A stretch of DNA of 50,812 nt from Planctomycetales bacterium (GCA_025997475.1 BNUQ01000010.1:1-50812); one strand, 5' to 3'; counted from the first letter of the stretch, positions 42,201-50,812 are shown. Numbers and translations are program-made. The notes: a model not told the origin generated them from the sequence alone.

Positions 42201-44971
42201 CGGCTGGGGCGGATTATCTGCTTGCCTTCCACGATAGCGATTTCATCAGTAGTTAAGCCGTAAAGTTCATAGACCCGCGCGTCGATTTGCGTTTCTAAAT
42301 CAGTCGTGTCCCGCCCGTTTTTTTTCGCCGCCAAAATTTGTTCGACTAAATTCGCCAACATTGCCGACGAGTCGGCAAGCGTTTTCGCTAACGGCAACAT
42401 CGCGAGTTCGTAGCCACCGATGTGATTGTTCGTCGAGGTTTTGCGAAAAAACCAATCCAGCAACGATGAATTCAAAATAGCGAGAACGGTTGACGATTGG
42501 CGCAGATTTTTCAGGACAATTTTTTGTACGGTATGCCCAAAAGCAAATTTTTCTCCGGGTTTCTCAATTAACGTGAAAATCAAACGGCGCGGGTCAACCG
42601 TTCCCGTGACTTCTTGACAAATCAACAACGGGTGCGCTTGGTTATACGCCACCTTTTCAGGAAATTTTGCCGGAAGCAAATACTCGCCGACTTCGTCGTC
42701 GAGCGAGTAGCGGTGAATGTTGCAACCGCGAAACAACTTAATCGGCGTTACAGTTGGCGAATATGACTTTTGGTCTGTGGTCAAATTCAAATCGCCCTGC
42801 GCAATCATCGCCGCCAATTCTTTCAGCGGCGTCGAATTGTCGATGATCTTACGGTAAATCTCGGCTTCGCCTTTGCGGAACAACGGTATCGCGAAATTGC
42901 GCTTGTTATCGAGCAAATCGCGTTGTTTGATTGCCGCAAATTCTGGATGACGAATCGAGGTTGTGTCATTGCCGACCGACAGCATCAACTCGTTTTCCGC
43001 CGCGACTTTCTTACGGAAAAGGCAAATGCAAGTCCCCTGCAACACCGATTTGAAAACCTGCCCTTCGGCGGTCGGCGCTTTTTTCGGGAATTCGACAATT
43101 TGCAACACCTGCGTTTTTGTCAGCAACAACTCGCGCGTGTGCGTGGCGCTTAAATCCCCTAACAAGGAACTTTGCGTAATCAAGCAACCGATGCCCGTCC
43201 GTAGTTTTGTCCATTTGTAAGCGGCTTCAATAAACACTTTATAGAGGTTCTGTTTGCCGGGGTCTTTGCCGACGGAATACGGATACTGCTCTTTGTGAAA
43301 AATACTTTTTGACACCTGCACATACGGCGGATTGCCAACAACAATATCAAATTCTTTCACGCCGAACATCCACCGGCTATCAAACAACGGTGCCGGGCAA
43401 TTGTCGTCGTAATTCCATGCGCATAATTTTTTGATGTCCGGGTCGGTGCTGGCGGCGGCAAGCGCGGTTTCCTGCGCGTGGATTCTTTGCGCCAATTCGC
43501 GCCGTTCATCCACGTTTGTTCGGTCAAAATAATCGCGTTTCAATTCCAACAAATCCGCAAATTGCTCTTGATGCGCCGCAAAAAACATATCATCCGCGCG
43601 CATTGCCCGTAAAGTGTCGGCGCAAACGAAATGGTAGTTGAGATTCGGCAACGCCGCGACGCCGTAGTTATCCAACGGATTGCGGTTCGGCGTCAATTCC
43701 TGCAACAGAGACAAAAACGCCCGCAACACCGTAATCTGGACGGCAATCGGTTGAATATCCGCGCCGTAAATGACTTTATTTAGTATGTGTAATTTTTCTT
43801 GATAGCGTTTTTCCGGCGACCACAAACGTTCGCCGTCAAAACGATTCATCACTTCGTTCAACACGCCAATCACAAACGCGCCGCTACCGCAAGCCGGGTC
43901 AAGAATTTTACACTTCAATAAATCGTCGCCGTCTTGCAAAAAAGAGTCCAATGCCTGATTGACCATATAACTGACGACTTCATTCGGCGTGTAATAACTG
44001 CCGGTGACTTTTTGTTTGTTGGTTTTACCGTCCGCGTCTATGCAAGAGAGCAAACTCTCGAATACCTTACCGATAAATTCCGGCTCAACCGCCGCCTCAT
44101 TGTCAAACAATTCGTCACTCGCCGACAATCGGAATTTATAGCCCGATAACAAGCGAATGATGCCCATTACGGGGTAATCGCCGTCAAGTTCCTTAATATG
44201 CCGCGTGCGCGACTCCGAAAAAAAATAGTCGTCATTTAGCGGAAAATCGTCGCCGCGTTGTTCGCTGAAAAGTCCGCCGTTGAGGAATGGGATTTTGCTA
44301 AATGCCGTTTTGACCGCGTTCGGGCGCGATATAAGTTTTTTATTTTCCAGTTCGCCACGTTTGCCGAGCGGCTTGTTTAGCGCGTTGAAAAACAAGTTGC
44401 GGAGTATCGCCTTGTAATAGCGATATTCGTTTCCCGATTTCAGATTTTCGCGCAGCCATTGCTCGTCAAACAAATGGTCGGGCATCAGTTTTTTTTCACG
44501 GAGAAAAAAGCATAGCAACAAGCGAATAATCAAGCGTAACGCGTAGTCCGGCGACGCAACGGAATACGGGTCGTCGCCTGTTTTTGCCGTCCAAAAATAC
44601 CAGTTGCGGATTTCCAAATAAAATTTGTCGCACAATTCTTGGCGTTTTTGATTTTCGGCGTAAAGGCGTTCGCGAATTTTCGCAAACGCTTTTTCAATGT
44701 CGGCAACGCTGCATTTCACCCATTCGGTAGGAGTTTTCGTGTCGGTGAATTGGCGAACGGCAAAACCTTGTCGTTGCAATTCGGCGTGAATCAACTTGTC
44801 GATATGACTTCGGTCGGTAACCGCCGCGTCTTGCCAGACCAGTTCTTTTCGCAAATCAAGTTCGTGCCCGGTTTGCGCGAGCCGTTTTTCGACATCTTGC
44901 GTGGTCTCGCCGATTTTCAACCAGCCGGCGCGGCCGGAAACTTCGGGCAACGAATAAGCGTAAAGTTTCAT
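42173..44971 (-). CDS. GIY-YIG nuclease fused to Eco57I-type N6-adenine methyltransferase
   Basis: A 932-residue single-chain restriction-modification protein. Residues about 1-45 form a GIY-YIG/T5orf172-like nuclease unit (KLYAYSLPE, GWLKIGETTQDVEKRLAQT). The SAM-binding motif I is DPACGSGAFVIG (about residue 359), preceded by the TGSYYTPNEVVSYM block. The adenine-methyltransferase motif IV is NPPYVQ (about 545). A C-terminal target-recognition region follows. ATG 44971 (MKLYAY) fits the nuclease start better than the upstream ATG 45013. The last codons (TPKSGCRR) read antisense through trbB, so the original C-terminus was altered at the insertion point. It replaces the trbB-trbE interval. 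Confidence 0.75.
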   Translation of the reverse strand: MKLYAYSLPEVSGRAGWLKIGETTQDVEKRLAQTGHELDLRKELVWQDAAVTDRSHIDKLIHAELQRQGFAVRQFTDTKTPTEWVKCSVADIEKAFAKIRERLYAENQKRQELCDKFYLEIRNWYFWTAKTGDDPYSVASPDYALRLIIRLLLCFFLREKKLMPDHLFDEQWLRENLKSGNEYRYYKAILRNLFFNALNKPLGKRGELENKKLISRPNAVKTAFSKIPFLNGGLFSEQRGDDFPLNDDYFFSESRTRHIKELDGDYPVMGIIRLLSGYKFRLSASDELFDNEAAVEPEFIGKVFESLLSCIDADGKTNKQKVTGSYYTPNEVVSYMVNQALDSFLQDGDDLLKCKILDPACGSGAFVIGVLNEVMNRFDGERLWSPEKRYQEKLHILNKVIYGADIQPIAVQITVLRAFLSLLQELTPNRNPLDNYGVAALPNLNYHFVCADTLRAMRADDMFFAAHQEQFADLLELKRDYFDRTNVDERRELAQRIHAQETALAAASTDPDIKKLCAWNYDDNCPAPLFDSRWMFGVKEFDIVVGNPPYVQVSKSIFHKEQYPYSVGKDPGKQNLYKVFIEAAYKWTKLRTGIGCLITQSSLLGDLSATHTRELLLTKTQVLQIVEFPKKAPTAEGQVFKSVLQGTCICLFRKKVAAENELMLSVGNDTTSIRHPEFAAIKQRDLLDNKRNFAIPLFRKGEAEIYRKIIDNSTPLKELAAMIAQGDLNLTTDQKSYSPTVTPIKLFRGCNIHRYSLDDEVGEYLLPAKFPEKVAYNQAHPLLICQEVTGTVDPRRLIFTLIEKPGEKFAFGHTVQKIVLKNLRQSSTVLAILNSSLLDWFFRKTSTNNHIGGYELAMLPLAKTLADSSAMLANLVEQILAAKKNGRDTTDLETQIDARVYELYGLTTDEIAIVEGKQIIRPSRTPKSGCRR

Positions 44972-45051
44972 TATAGGTCCTTGGGGCGGCGATCTTCTAT
45001 GAAGAGCGACCACACTTTAAGCACTACTAACTGATAAACAATGGTAGTGAT

Positions 45052-45462
45052 AACCTTACGCAATCGCTGTCCGACGCCGCCAACAGCGGCATTTTGGACG
45101 TGATTATTGAAAGCACGGCGACGAAAATTTTCCTGCCTAATCCGCGCTCGCGCAACGAGGAAGCGGCGGCGTTATACCATAAATTCGGGCTTAACGACCA
45201 ACAAATCAAAATCATCGCCGACGCTCTGCCCAAACGCCAATACTACTACACATCGGCAATGGGAAATCGCCTGTTTGAACTCGCGCTTGGACAGTTGCAA
45301 CTCGCGCTGTGTGCGGTCAGCGACCGCGACGACATAACCACCATCCAAAAGTTAATCGCGCAATACGGCGAACACGATTGGTTGCCGCAGTGGTTGCGGA
45401 TTCGCCACGTCGCCGAAAACAAAATCACTGAAATCATCAGAGCAAAGGAAGCGGTATTATGA
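45052..45462 (+). pseudogene. trbE: Conjugal transfer ATPase TrbE (VirB4), C-terminal fragment
   Basis: About 136 codons match the end of VirB4-type TrbE: NLTQSLSDAANSGILDVIIE, KIFLPNPRSRNEEAAALYHK, YYYTSAMGNRLFELALG and DWLPQWLRIRHVAE. TrbE proteins are normally about 800 residues, so about five sixths, including Walker A, is missing. The match begins right after the inserted restriction gene. The TGA stop overlaps the trbF start as ATGA, the original operon spacing. Confidence 0.75.
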
Positions 45463-45838
45463 GCGAATCGATTGAAAATCCGTATTTGGCGGCGCGGAAA
45501 ACGAGCAACGACAAAACAGCAGACCTAATCGACCGGTCGCGGTTGTGGCAAGCCGTTGCGCTGTTGGCGTTGATGTTGGCGCTTGCCGGCGTCGGCGGCG
45601 TCATCGTTTTCGCGTCGCGGTCGCAATTTATCCCCTATGTTATTGAGGTGGACAAATTAGGCGCGGCGGCGGCGGTGCGGGTTGCCGACCGTGCCGGCAA
45701 CGTCGATGAGCGCGTAGTCCGGCATTTGCTCGCGTCGTGGATTTCGGATATGCGGACGGTTACGTTCGCCAAATAAATTCAGAACGAGAACGTCTGGCGC
45801 ATTTATTCGATTGCGCCGATTAGACGTGCCGGAATTGC
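45459..45838 (+). pseudogene. trbF: TrbF (VirB8-like), broken by stop and deletion
   Basis: The first 105 codons give the VirB8-like N-terminus: a cytoplasmic lead, a membrane helix (LWQAVALLALMLALAGVGGV) and the start of the periplasmic domain (FIPYVIEVDKLGAA, LASWISDMRTVTFAK). TAA at 45774-45776 interrupts it, but the same frame continues recognisably (IQNENVWRIYSI) before running into trbG sequence at about 45815. So there is a nonsense change (CAA to TAA fits) plus a deletion of the rest of the periplasmic domain. Confidence 0.75.
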
Positions 45839-46944
45839 CGGACGCGAACAACGGTCAAAATCGCTTCGTGGCGGAGCAACTCGCGCCGCCGCCGTCCGCG
45901 CCGCCGGTGGCGGTGAAGAAAGATTTTTTTGACGCCAAAAAAGAAAATCCGGTCGTGCCGGTGATTGCGCCGATTGCCGGCGCACAAGTTGCCGCCGCAA
46001 CAACGCCACCGGTGGAAGCGAAAAAAGAATTTTTTGCCGCCAGAGAAGAACAGTCCGCGCCGATGGGCGCGACGGTTGATGAAAACGCGCCGAACGCCCG
46101 GACGCGAACTATTATTTTGCCGACCGCGCAAAGCATCAATTACGACACCTATTACGGCGACGAACCGGCATTTACGCCGAAAGAAGCGAATCAAATTGCC
46201 ATTTCAGATGCGTGGGCAAGCGGCGGCACGGCAATGGACGTGCAAGGCGCGGTTACTTTTGCGTTTGGCTTGCAACAGCCGTCAATCGTTTGCGCGGTGT
46301 TTCAGGTTACGGACATTGAACTGCAAGCCGGTGAAGTCGTGCAATCCGTTATTGTCGGCGACTCTCTGCGGTGGGGAATTGACGCGATGATTTCTGCCGG
46401 AACGACGCCGCACATCGTCGTCAAGCCGGTGGATAGCGGTTTGACCACTTCAATGGTCGTGGCGACCGACCGGCGCACTTATCACTTCGCGCTCAAATCC
46501 TCGCGGCGGAATTATATGTCCCGCGTGCTGTTCACTTATCCGCAAGAAGCCGCGGCGAAATTCGAGCAACAACGAAAAGACGCGGAAGCGAAAGCGCAAG
46601 CGGAGCGCGAGCGCGCCACCATTCCCGAAACCAACGAATATCTCGGCGACCTGAACTTCAATTATCGTGTCAGCGGCAATACGCCGTGGAAGCCGACGCG
46701 GGTCTATAACGACGGCACAAAAACAATCATCGAAATGCCGCGCCTGATGAAATCAACTGAAAGTCCGGCGTTACTCGTCAAGCAAGGTGGCGAAGAAACG
46801 CTCGTCAATTATCGCGTGCAAGGCGACCGCTATGTCGTGGACGCGGTGTTCAAGGAGGCGATTTTGATTGCCGGACACGGACGCAAACAGCAGAAAGTAA
46901 CTCTCACTTACTTGGACTACGGCAAGAAAGGAGGGCGGCAATGA
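45811..46944 (+). CDS. trbG: TrbG (VirB9-like) conjugation protein, signal peptide missing
   Basis: A 377-residue VirB9/TrbG-type outer-membrane-complex subunit. The N-terminal linker contains repeated KKDFFDAKKE/KKEFFAAREE units. The conserved domain follows from TIILPTAQSINYDTYYGDEP through VQGAVTFAFGLQQPSIVCAV, and the C-terminal VirB9 domain has LNFNYRVSGNTPWKPTRVYNDG. The family is exported, but no signal peptide is present: the frame opens at TTG 45811 in sequence fused to trbF remains. The product is therefore probably not exported. The stop overlaps the next start (ATGA). Confidence 0.8.
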   Translation: MRRLDVPELPDANNGQNRFVAEQLAPPPSAPPVAVKKDFFDAKKENPVVPVIAPIAGAQVAAATTPPVEAKKEFFAAREEQSAPMGATVDENAPNARTRTIILPTAQSINYDTYYGDEPAFTPKEANQIAISDAWASGGTAMDVQGAVTFAFGLQQPSIVCAVFQVTDIELQAGEVVQSVIVGDSLRWGIDAMISAGTTPHIVVKPVDSGLTTSMVVATDRRTYHFALKSSRRNYMSRVLFTYPQEAAAKFEQQRKDAEAKAQAERERATIPETNEYLGDLNFNYRVSGNTPWKPTRVYNDGTKTIIEMPRLMKSTESPALLVKQGGEETLVNYRVQGDRYVVDAVFKEAILIAGHGRKQQKVTLTYLDYGKKGGRQ

Positions 46945-47357
46945 AGCGGCTCTTATTCTGGGGCGGACTATCCGCTGTAGCGATTGCCGTCGTGGGCTGT
47001 TCGTCGTCATCGCCGGTTGCGGAGGCGATGAGCGTGATTGCCGACGATGCGGCGGCGCAATTAACCGCGCTCTATCCACCGGCGAAGACGCAATTTGCCG
47101 CGGCGACGCCTCGCGACGGTTTCGGCGTGGCACTGTTGGCGAGATTGCGCGAACGCGGTTATGCGATTGAAGAGTCAAATCGCGACGGAACGGGGCGGAT
47201 GAAATTTACTTACGAAATCAACGCCGATAGCGCGGACGGAATTTTGACGGCGCTGTATCAGGTGAACGACGAATTGTTGAGCCGCGCTTACACGGCGAAC
47301 GCGGCGAATTACGCGCCGCTGACGGCGTGGACGTTACGAAAAGGAAATATCCAATGA
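46941..47357 (+). CDS. trbH: Conjugation lipoprotein, TrbH-like
   Basis: A 138-residue lipoprotein: signal sequence MKRLLFWGGLSAVAIAVVGC with lipobox VVGC (Cys 20), then a Ser-rich stretch and an alpha/beta domain. Position between trbG and trbI is that of trbH in P-type systems, and a small lipoprotein is expected there, so the name rests mainly on order. It overlaps trbG by four bases (ATGA) and trbI likewise. The frame is intact. Confidence 0.65.
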   Translation: MKRLLFWGGLSAVAIAVVGCSSSSPVAEAMSVIADDAAAQLTALYPPAKTQFAAATPRDGFGVALLARLRERGYAIEESNRDGTGRMKFTYEINADSADGILTALYQVNDELLSRAYTANAANYAPLTAWTLRKGNIQ

Positions 47358-48631
47358 GCGACGACAAAGATATGAGCGCGGAAAATTCGCCGGGCAGTCC
47401 GGGCGGCGGCAAACCGCGCACCGGCAAGCCGCGCACCGGCAAGCCGCGCACTGGCAAGCGCGTGAACAGCATTCCATTAGTTTTCGTCGTCGGGGCGGTG
47501 GCGATTTTTTGCGTCGTGATGCTTATCACGATGTTCACCCAACACCAACGTCGAAGCGCCGACGCGACTATCGGCGTTAAGAATAGCGCGGACGGCGCGG
47601 CGCAGGACTTGATACAGAATCTCGGCAAAATCCGCGAAAAAAAGCCGGAGACGAAAAAAGAAGAAACCGTGCCGGCAGTCGTCGGCAACGCGCCGGTCGT
47701 GCCGAATGTGGTGAACGCGCCGGTCGCGCCGATTCCCGCGCCGGTGATTGACCAAGATATGGCGCGTTTGCGGTCGCAAAAGATTCAGCATTTTCAATCC
47801 GCGCTCGCCTCGCCGTTGCGCGTTTCTCTCAACGCCGAATACACCAAATCGTCCGCCGAGCGCAACCGCGCCGCCGCTATTCCCACCATCGGACAACAAG
47901 GTTTTGACCCGAACGCCAAAAATAACGTGGTCGGCGGCGCGGCGACGGCGGGTTTGGATAGGGGCGCGACCGGCGCGATTGCCGGCGCGGACGCGCCGTC
48001 CACGCGCTACATTTTGCGCACCGGCTCGGTCATTCCGGCAATGCTCGTCGGCGGGATTAACTCCGATTTACCCGGACAAATCATCGGGCAAGTGTCGCAA
48101 AACGTTTACGACACGCCTACTGGCAAACATCTCTTAATTCCGCAGGGCTCGCGCCTTGTCGGCGAGTATGCGTCCGAAACAAAGTGGGGACAAAACCGCG
48201 TTTTCGCCGTGTGGCAACGCATCATTTTCCCGGACGGCAAAGCGATTGATTTAGGCGCGTTCCCGATGTCGTCGGGCGCGGGCTACGCCGGAGCCAAAGA
48301 CAAAGTGGACAACCATTTTTTCCGCATTTTCGGCACTGCCGCGTTGATGAGTTTTGTCGTCGCCGGAATTGAGTATTCGCAAAAAGACATTTCAGGCGGG
48401 AACAACAACAGTAGCAGTAGCAACGACTCGTCGCAAATGAGCCAAACGATGAGCGAAGCGCTCGGACAAACGCTCGGTCAAGCAATGGTCGAGATGTTGC
48501 GGAAAAATATGAACATCAACCCGACGCTAATCATCCGTCCGGGCTACCGGCTGAACATAATGCCGGTCAAAGATTTGGAATTTCAGAGCGCTTACAAAGC
48601 GTTCGACTTTATGGCAAAACTCAAACCGTAA
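47354..48631 (+). CDS. trbI: TrbI (VirB10-like) conjugation channel protein
   Basis: A 425-residue VirB10-family protein that spans both membranes and opens the channel. It has a short cytoplasmic N-terminus with GKPRT repeated three times (tandem 15-bp units, about 47405-47450), a membrane helix (IPLVFVVGAVAIFCVVMLIT), a Pro-rich periplasmic linker (VVGNAPVVPNVVNAPVAP) and the TrbI barrel domain (LRTGSVIPAMLVGGINSDLP, QIIGQVSQNVYDT, LLIPQGSRLVGEY). ATG 47354 overlaps the previous stop; upstream TTG 47327 would lie inside trbH. Complete in length. Confidence 0.9.
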   Translation: MSDDKDMSAENSPGSPGGGKPRTGKPRTGKPRTGKRVNSIPLVFVVGAVAIFCVVMLITMFTQHQRRSADATIGVKNSADGAAQDLIQNLGKIREKKPETKKEETVPAVVGNAPVVPNVVNAPVAPIPAPVIDQDMARLRSQKIQHFQSALASPLRVSLNAEYTKSSAERNRAAAIPTIGQQGFDPNAKNNVVGGAATAGLDRGATGAIAGADAPSTRYILRTGSVIPAMLVGGINSDLPGQIIGQVSQNVYDTPTGKHLLIPQGSRLVGEYASETKWGQNRVFAVWQRIIFPDGKAIDLGAFPMSSGAGYAGAKDKVDNHFFRIFGTAALMSFVVAGIEYSQKDISGGNNNSSSSNDSSQMSQTMSEALGQTLGQAMVEMLRKNMNINPTLIIRPGYRLNIMPVKDLEFQSAYKAFDFMAKLKP

Positions 48632-48643
48632 GGAGGGATTTTT

Positions 48644-49567
48644 ATGCGCAAATTCATTCTTTTCGTTGGCGTTCTTTTTCTTGCGGTCGCGCCGGTGGCG
48701 CGAGCGTTGACCGTTTTTGACCCGTCTAACTACGCCGTGAACGCGCAAACGGCGGCGCGGGAGTTAGAGCAAATTAACAATCAGGTCAAGCAATACAACG
48801 AGATGATTCAGGAATATCAGGCGTATATGAAACAGTGGGAAACGATGCTGAAAAATCCGTTTGGCGTCGGCGATACGCTCGGCGATTTAAGCCAAATTAA
48901 ACAGAATTTGATGCAAATGAAAGACAACATTACCGGTGTGCAACAACAGATTCAGGGACAAATGCAACAGTTGCAGGGCTTCATCGACCAAGTCAAAAAT
49001 TTCCAATTTCAAGGCGGCGATTCGATTGACGAATTCCAGAAAAACAGCGAGCAAATGCAGGCGCATTTCAACTCGGTGCAACAGCAATTCGACGCGACCT
49101 GCGAAACTACGGCAAGGCAATTTGAGGAGAAGGCGCAAAAACTCGGCGAAGATGCCGACGAAATCGCCAACAATCAGGCAGATAATACGAAAAAAGGCGA
49201 AGACGCATTGGAAGCGGCGCGGACACGCGCAAATAGCCAACCCGATTCTGTAACCGCGCAAACGGCGGCGAATACAGAGGCGATTATTGCGGCGGCGAAA
49301 GTCAATAACGCCAATGCCCAAAGTCAAACGGAAATGGGGAAAGCGATAGTTACCGCTGTTATCCAGCAAACAGAGGTGACACAAAACAACCGTGCCGAAG
49401 ACCAAAAGAAAGCCCGCGAAATCGGCGCAATGTCGAATCAAGATATGGAAAAAAGTAAACAAATACGGGAAAAAATCGCATTGCCAGAGCAAGAACCAAC
49501 GCCGCCGCCGGCATCTCACAAACCGTCCGGCTTGGGGCGGACGCGCGACCATTTAAGAACGCATTGA
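48644..49567 (+). CDS. trbJ: TrbJ (VirB5-like) conjugation protein
   Basis: A 307-residue exported protein: signal peptide (residues 1-21, ending ARA), then the TrbJ hallmark (TVFDPSNYAVNAQTA, ELEQINNQVKQYNEMIQEY) and long Gln-rich coiled coils. VirB5-like proteins form a minor pilus component. A strong ribosome-binding site (AAGGAGGG) precedes ATG. The C-terminal part after about residue 210 is low in complexity (Gln/Ala/Asn), longer than in many relatives (about 260). The frame is intact. Confidence 0.8.
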   Translation: MRKFILFVGVLFLAVAPVARALTVFDPSNYAVNAQTAARELEQINNQVKQYNEMIQEYQAYMKQWETMLKNPFGVGDTLGDLSQIKQNLMQMKDNITGVQQQIQGQMQQLQGFIDQVKNFQFQGGDSIDEFQKNSEQMQAHFNSVQQQFDATCETTARQFEEKAQKLGEDADEIANNQADNTKKGEDALEAARTRANSQPDSVTAQTAANTEAIIAAAKVNNANAQSQTEMGKAIVTAVIQQTEVTQNNRAEDQKKAREIGAMSNQDMEKSKQIREKIALPEQEPTPPPASHKPSGLGRTRDHLRTH

Positions 49568-49632
49568 GCGCCTGGAAAATAATTAACGCCAAAAGAAATA
49601 TGGAAGCAACAAATCTCTCAAAGGTAATTCAT

Positions 49633-50604
49633 ATGCGCCGCTATGGTAAGATTTTTATTGTCGTGATGGTGTTGTTGGCGGGGCTGACGGCGGCGCACGG
49701 GGCTGACGGCGGCGGTAACGGCGGCACAGAACTCTCGCTTGATACTCTCGTCGATACTTACATCGACGAAGCCATTAAATGGGAGAGTAAAATTTTTGAA
49801 GACGCCAAATTCTTGTTTTGGGCGCTCGCGTTCATTTCGTTTTTTTTCACGGTAATTCCGTTGATGGTAGGGGTAAGCAAGGGCGATTCAGGTTCCATAT
49901 TTACTCCACTTGTTCAGTGGATTCTGTCGGTTGGCATATTTTGGTTTTTTATGCTGAATGGCGCGGCATTGTCGGAATTGATTTTAGCATCATTCCTCAA
50001 AATGAGTGAGGAAATGGGCGACGGCAGTGTTTCCCCTATGCAAGTGATGAGTGGAGTTTTTTCAATCTGGGATTCGTTTTTTAATTTTACCGGGGCTATG
50101 AACACCGGCTTCGATAAATTATTAGATTCCCACCTTTCATCGACAGAAGACCCGAGTTTATTTGAGAGTGTTGCTTACATCGGGAGATTGGTAAAAGACG
50201 TCGCCTCATTGACGGTGGAGATAATAGAGTTTGCAATCATTATGGCATTAGTGTCAATAATACTGTTTTTCACTTGTGTGGGCATAACGATAATGATTTG
50301 TTTAGTTGCCGGCAAACTTGCCGTCAGAATGATTGCCGCGTATTTATGCGCTTATCTGGGATGTTTTTATTTGGCGTTCGGCGGGGCGTCCTTTACGCGT
50401 GATATGGCAATCCATTACTTCAAAACTATTCTTGGCGTCGCGATGAATCTGATGGCGACAATACTCATTATTGGCTTGGGAATAAACATCATAAATAAAT
50501 TAATTGCGCTGATGAATGATAATATGAAGAGTTTGGCGATACAAGTCGGTAAGGATTTTGGTGCAGGGCAAATCGGCGGTTTATTGTCGGTGATTGTATT
50601 AGGT
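49633..50604 (+). pseudogene. trbL: TrbL (VirB6-like), 3' end interrupted by IS5-type element
   Basis: About 324 codons of a polytopic inner-membrane protein: signal-like helix (MRRYGKIFIVVMVLLAGLTA), then several membrane segments such as FWALAFISFFFTVIPLMVG, IIMALVSIILFFTCVGITIM and MNLMATILIIGLGINIIN, with the TrbL-type LAVRMIAAYLCAYLGCFYLA. ATG 49633 has AAAGG at good spacing and gives a proper signal sequence; ATG 49600 is the alternative. After LLSVIVLG the reading enters IS sequence and ends at 50667, so the C-terminus is lost. Confidence 0.75.
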
Positions 50605-50812
50605 CGTGTTCACTTTAATTGTCGTAGTAGTTCGCAAATCATCGTGAACATAACGAAGGCGGAATAGACGGTGTCAAGTTTGTCATAGCGGGTAAACACT
50701 CGCCGGAAACCTTTGATTTTACGGAAGTAACGCTCCACCTCGTTCCGCCGCCGGTAAAGTTTGCGGTCATAACGCCACGGCTTCGTGCGGTTACGCTTCG
50801 GCGGCACCACCG
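50601..50812 (-). mobile_element. IS5-family insertion sequence, one end, cut by the window edge
   Basis: The end near AGGTCGTGTTCACTTTAATT (50601 on) marks the insertion into trbL. The minus-strand frame 50810-50610 encodes the C-terminal 66 residues of an IS5/DDE_Tnp_1 transposase: YDRKLYRRRNEVERYFRKIK, which contains the catalytic Glu region, then RVFTRYDKL and AFVMFTMICELLR. The rest lies outside the window. Confidence 0.8.

Overview
The window looks like a piece of a GC-rich Gram-negative bacterial chromosome (about 1-30.3 kb) followed by a composite acquired region (about 30.3-50.8 kb). An autotransporter beta-barrel, RND-type membrane fusion protein and P-type conjugation genes point to a double-membrane cell. 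Housekeeping genes (aroC, rplM-rpsI, accD, ptsI/HPr/PTS EIICBA) are chromosomal in type. I cannot assign a phylum from the sequence alone.

Chromosomal part. 0.8-4 kb holds an alpha-E protein, a transglutaminase-like protease and a circularly permuted ATP-grasp protein, a combination known from predicted peptide-ligase clusters. 4-9.5 kb is a minus-strand run: two M14 (aspartoacylase-like) paralogues, of which one has lost its catalytic residues, an orphan RND adaptor, a TPR membrane protein, and an anti-sigma kinase/STAS pair. 9.7-16 kb runs on the plus strand: aroC, a NapH-NapG-like polyferredoxin, a PAS protein, rplM-rpsI and an XRE-cupin regulator. 16.2-22.6 kb is minus strand: a hybrid histidine kinase, ptsI, HPr and EIICBA. 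Upstream of EIICBA lies a tandemly duplicated YoeB-like toxin-antitoxin pair. Then come accD, an IS200-like element, an M20 peptidase and a broken autotransporter.

Non-coding architecture is the most striking property of this part. Most gaps hold arrays of 7-bp tandem repeats (AATTAAC, AGTTGAA, AGTTTAG, AGTTGGT and relatives), usually followed by a short core and the reverse-complementary array, so the whole gap can fold back. Because 7 is coprime to 3 and most units carry TAA/TGA/TAG, many arrays are stop signals in every frame, and they provide the C-terminal codons of several genes. A second family, about 140-bp double-hairpin elements with CTTTAG/CTAAAG stems, has three transposase-less copies and one copy carrying a Y1 HUH transposase. 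I saw neither family after about 28 kb.

Acquired part. An IS1595-type remnant cuts the autotransporter; an IS630 element is joined to it and to a beheaded DUF1016 (YhcG) nuclease. Then follow an orphan type III restriction Res subunit, a candidate small structured RNA, an LRV-repeat protein overlapping a tyrosine integrase, and a tRNA(CAU) 3'-end fragment that looks like an attachment site. Beyond it lie a membrane-anchored nuclease-like protein, an XRE repressor with a palindromic operator, and a plasmid-like replication module whose gene contains iteron-like repeats and an AT-rich stretch (lambda-O-like). After a two-repeat type I-C-like CRISPR remnant comes a P-type trb conjugation operon in decay: trbB truncated, trbC/D and most of trbE replaced by a GIY-YIG/methyltransferase restriction gene, trbF cut by a stop and deletion, trbG without signal peptide, trbL interrupted by an IS5-type element at the window edge. 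The right half is therefore best read as layered, no longer self-transmissible mobile DNA carrying restriction-type genes.
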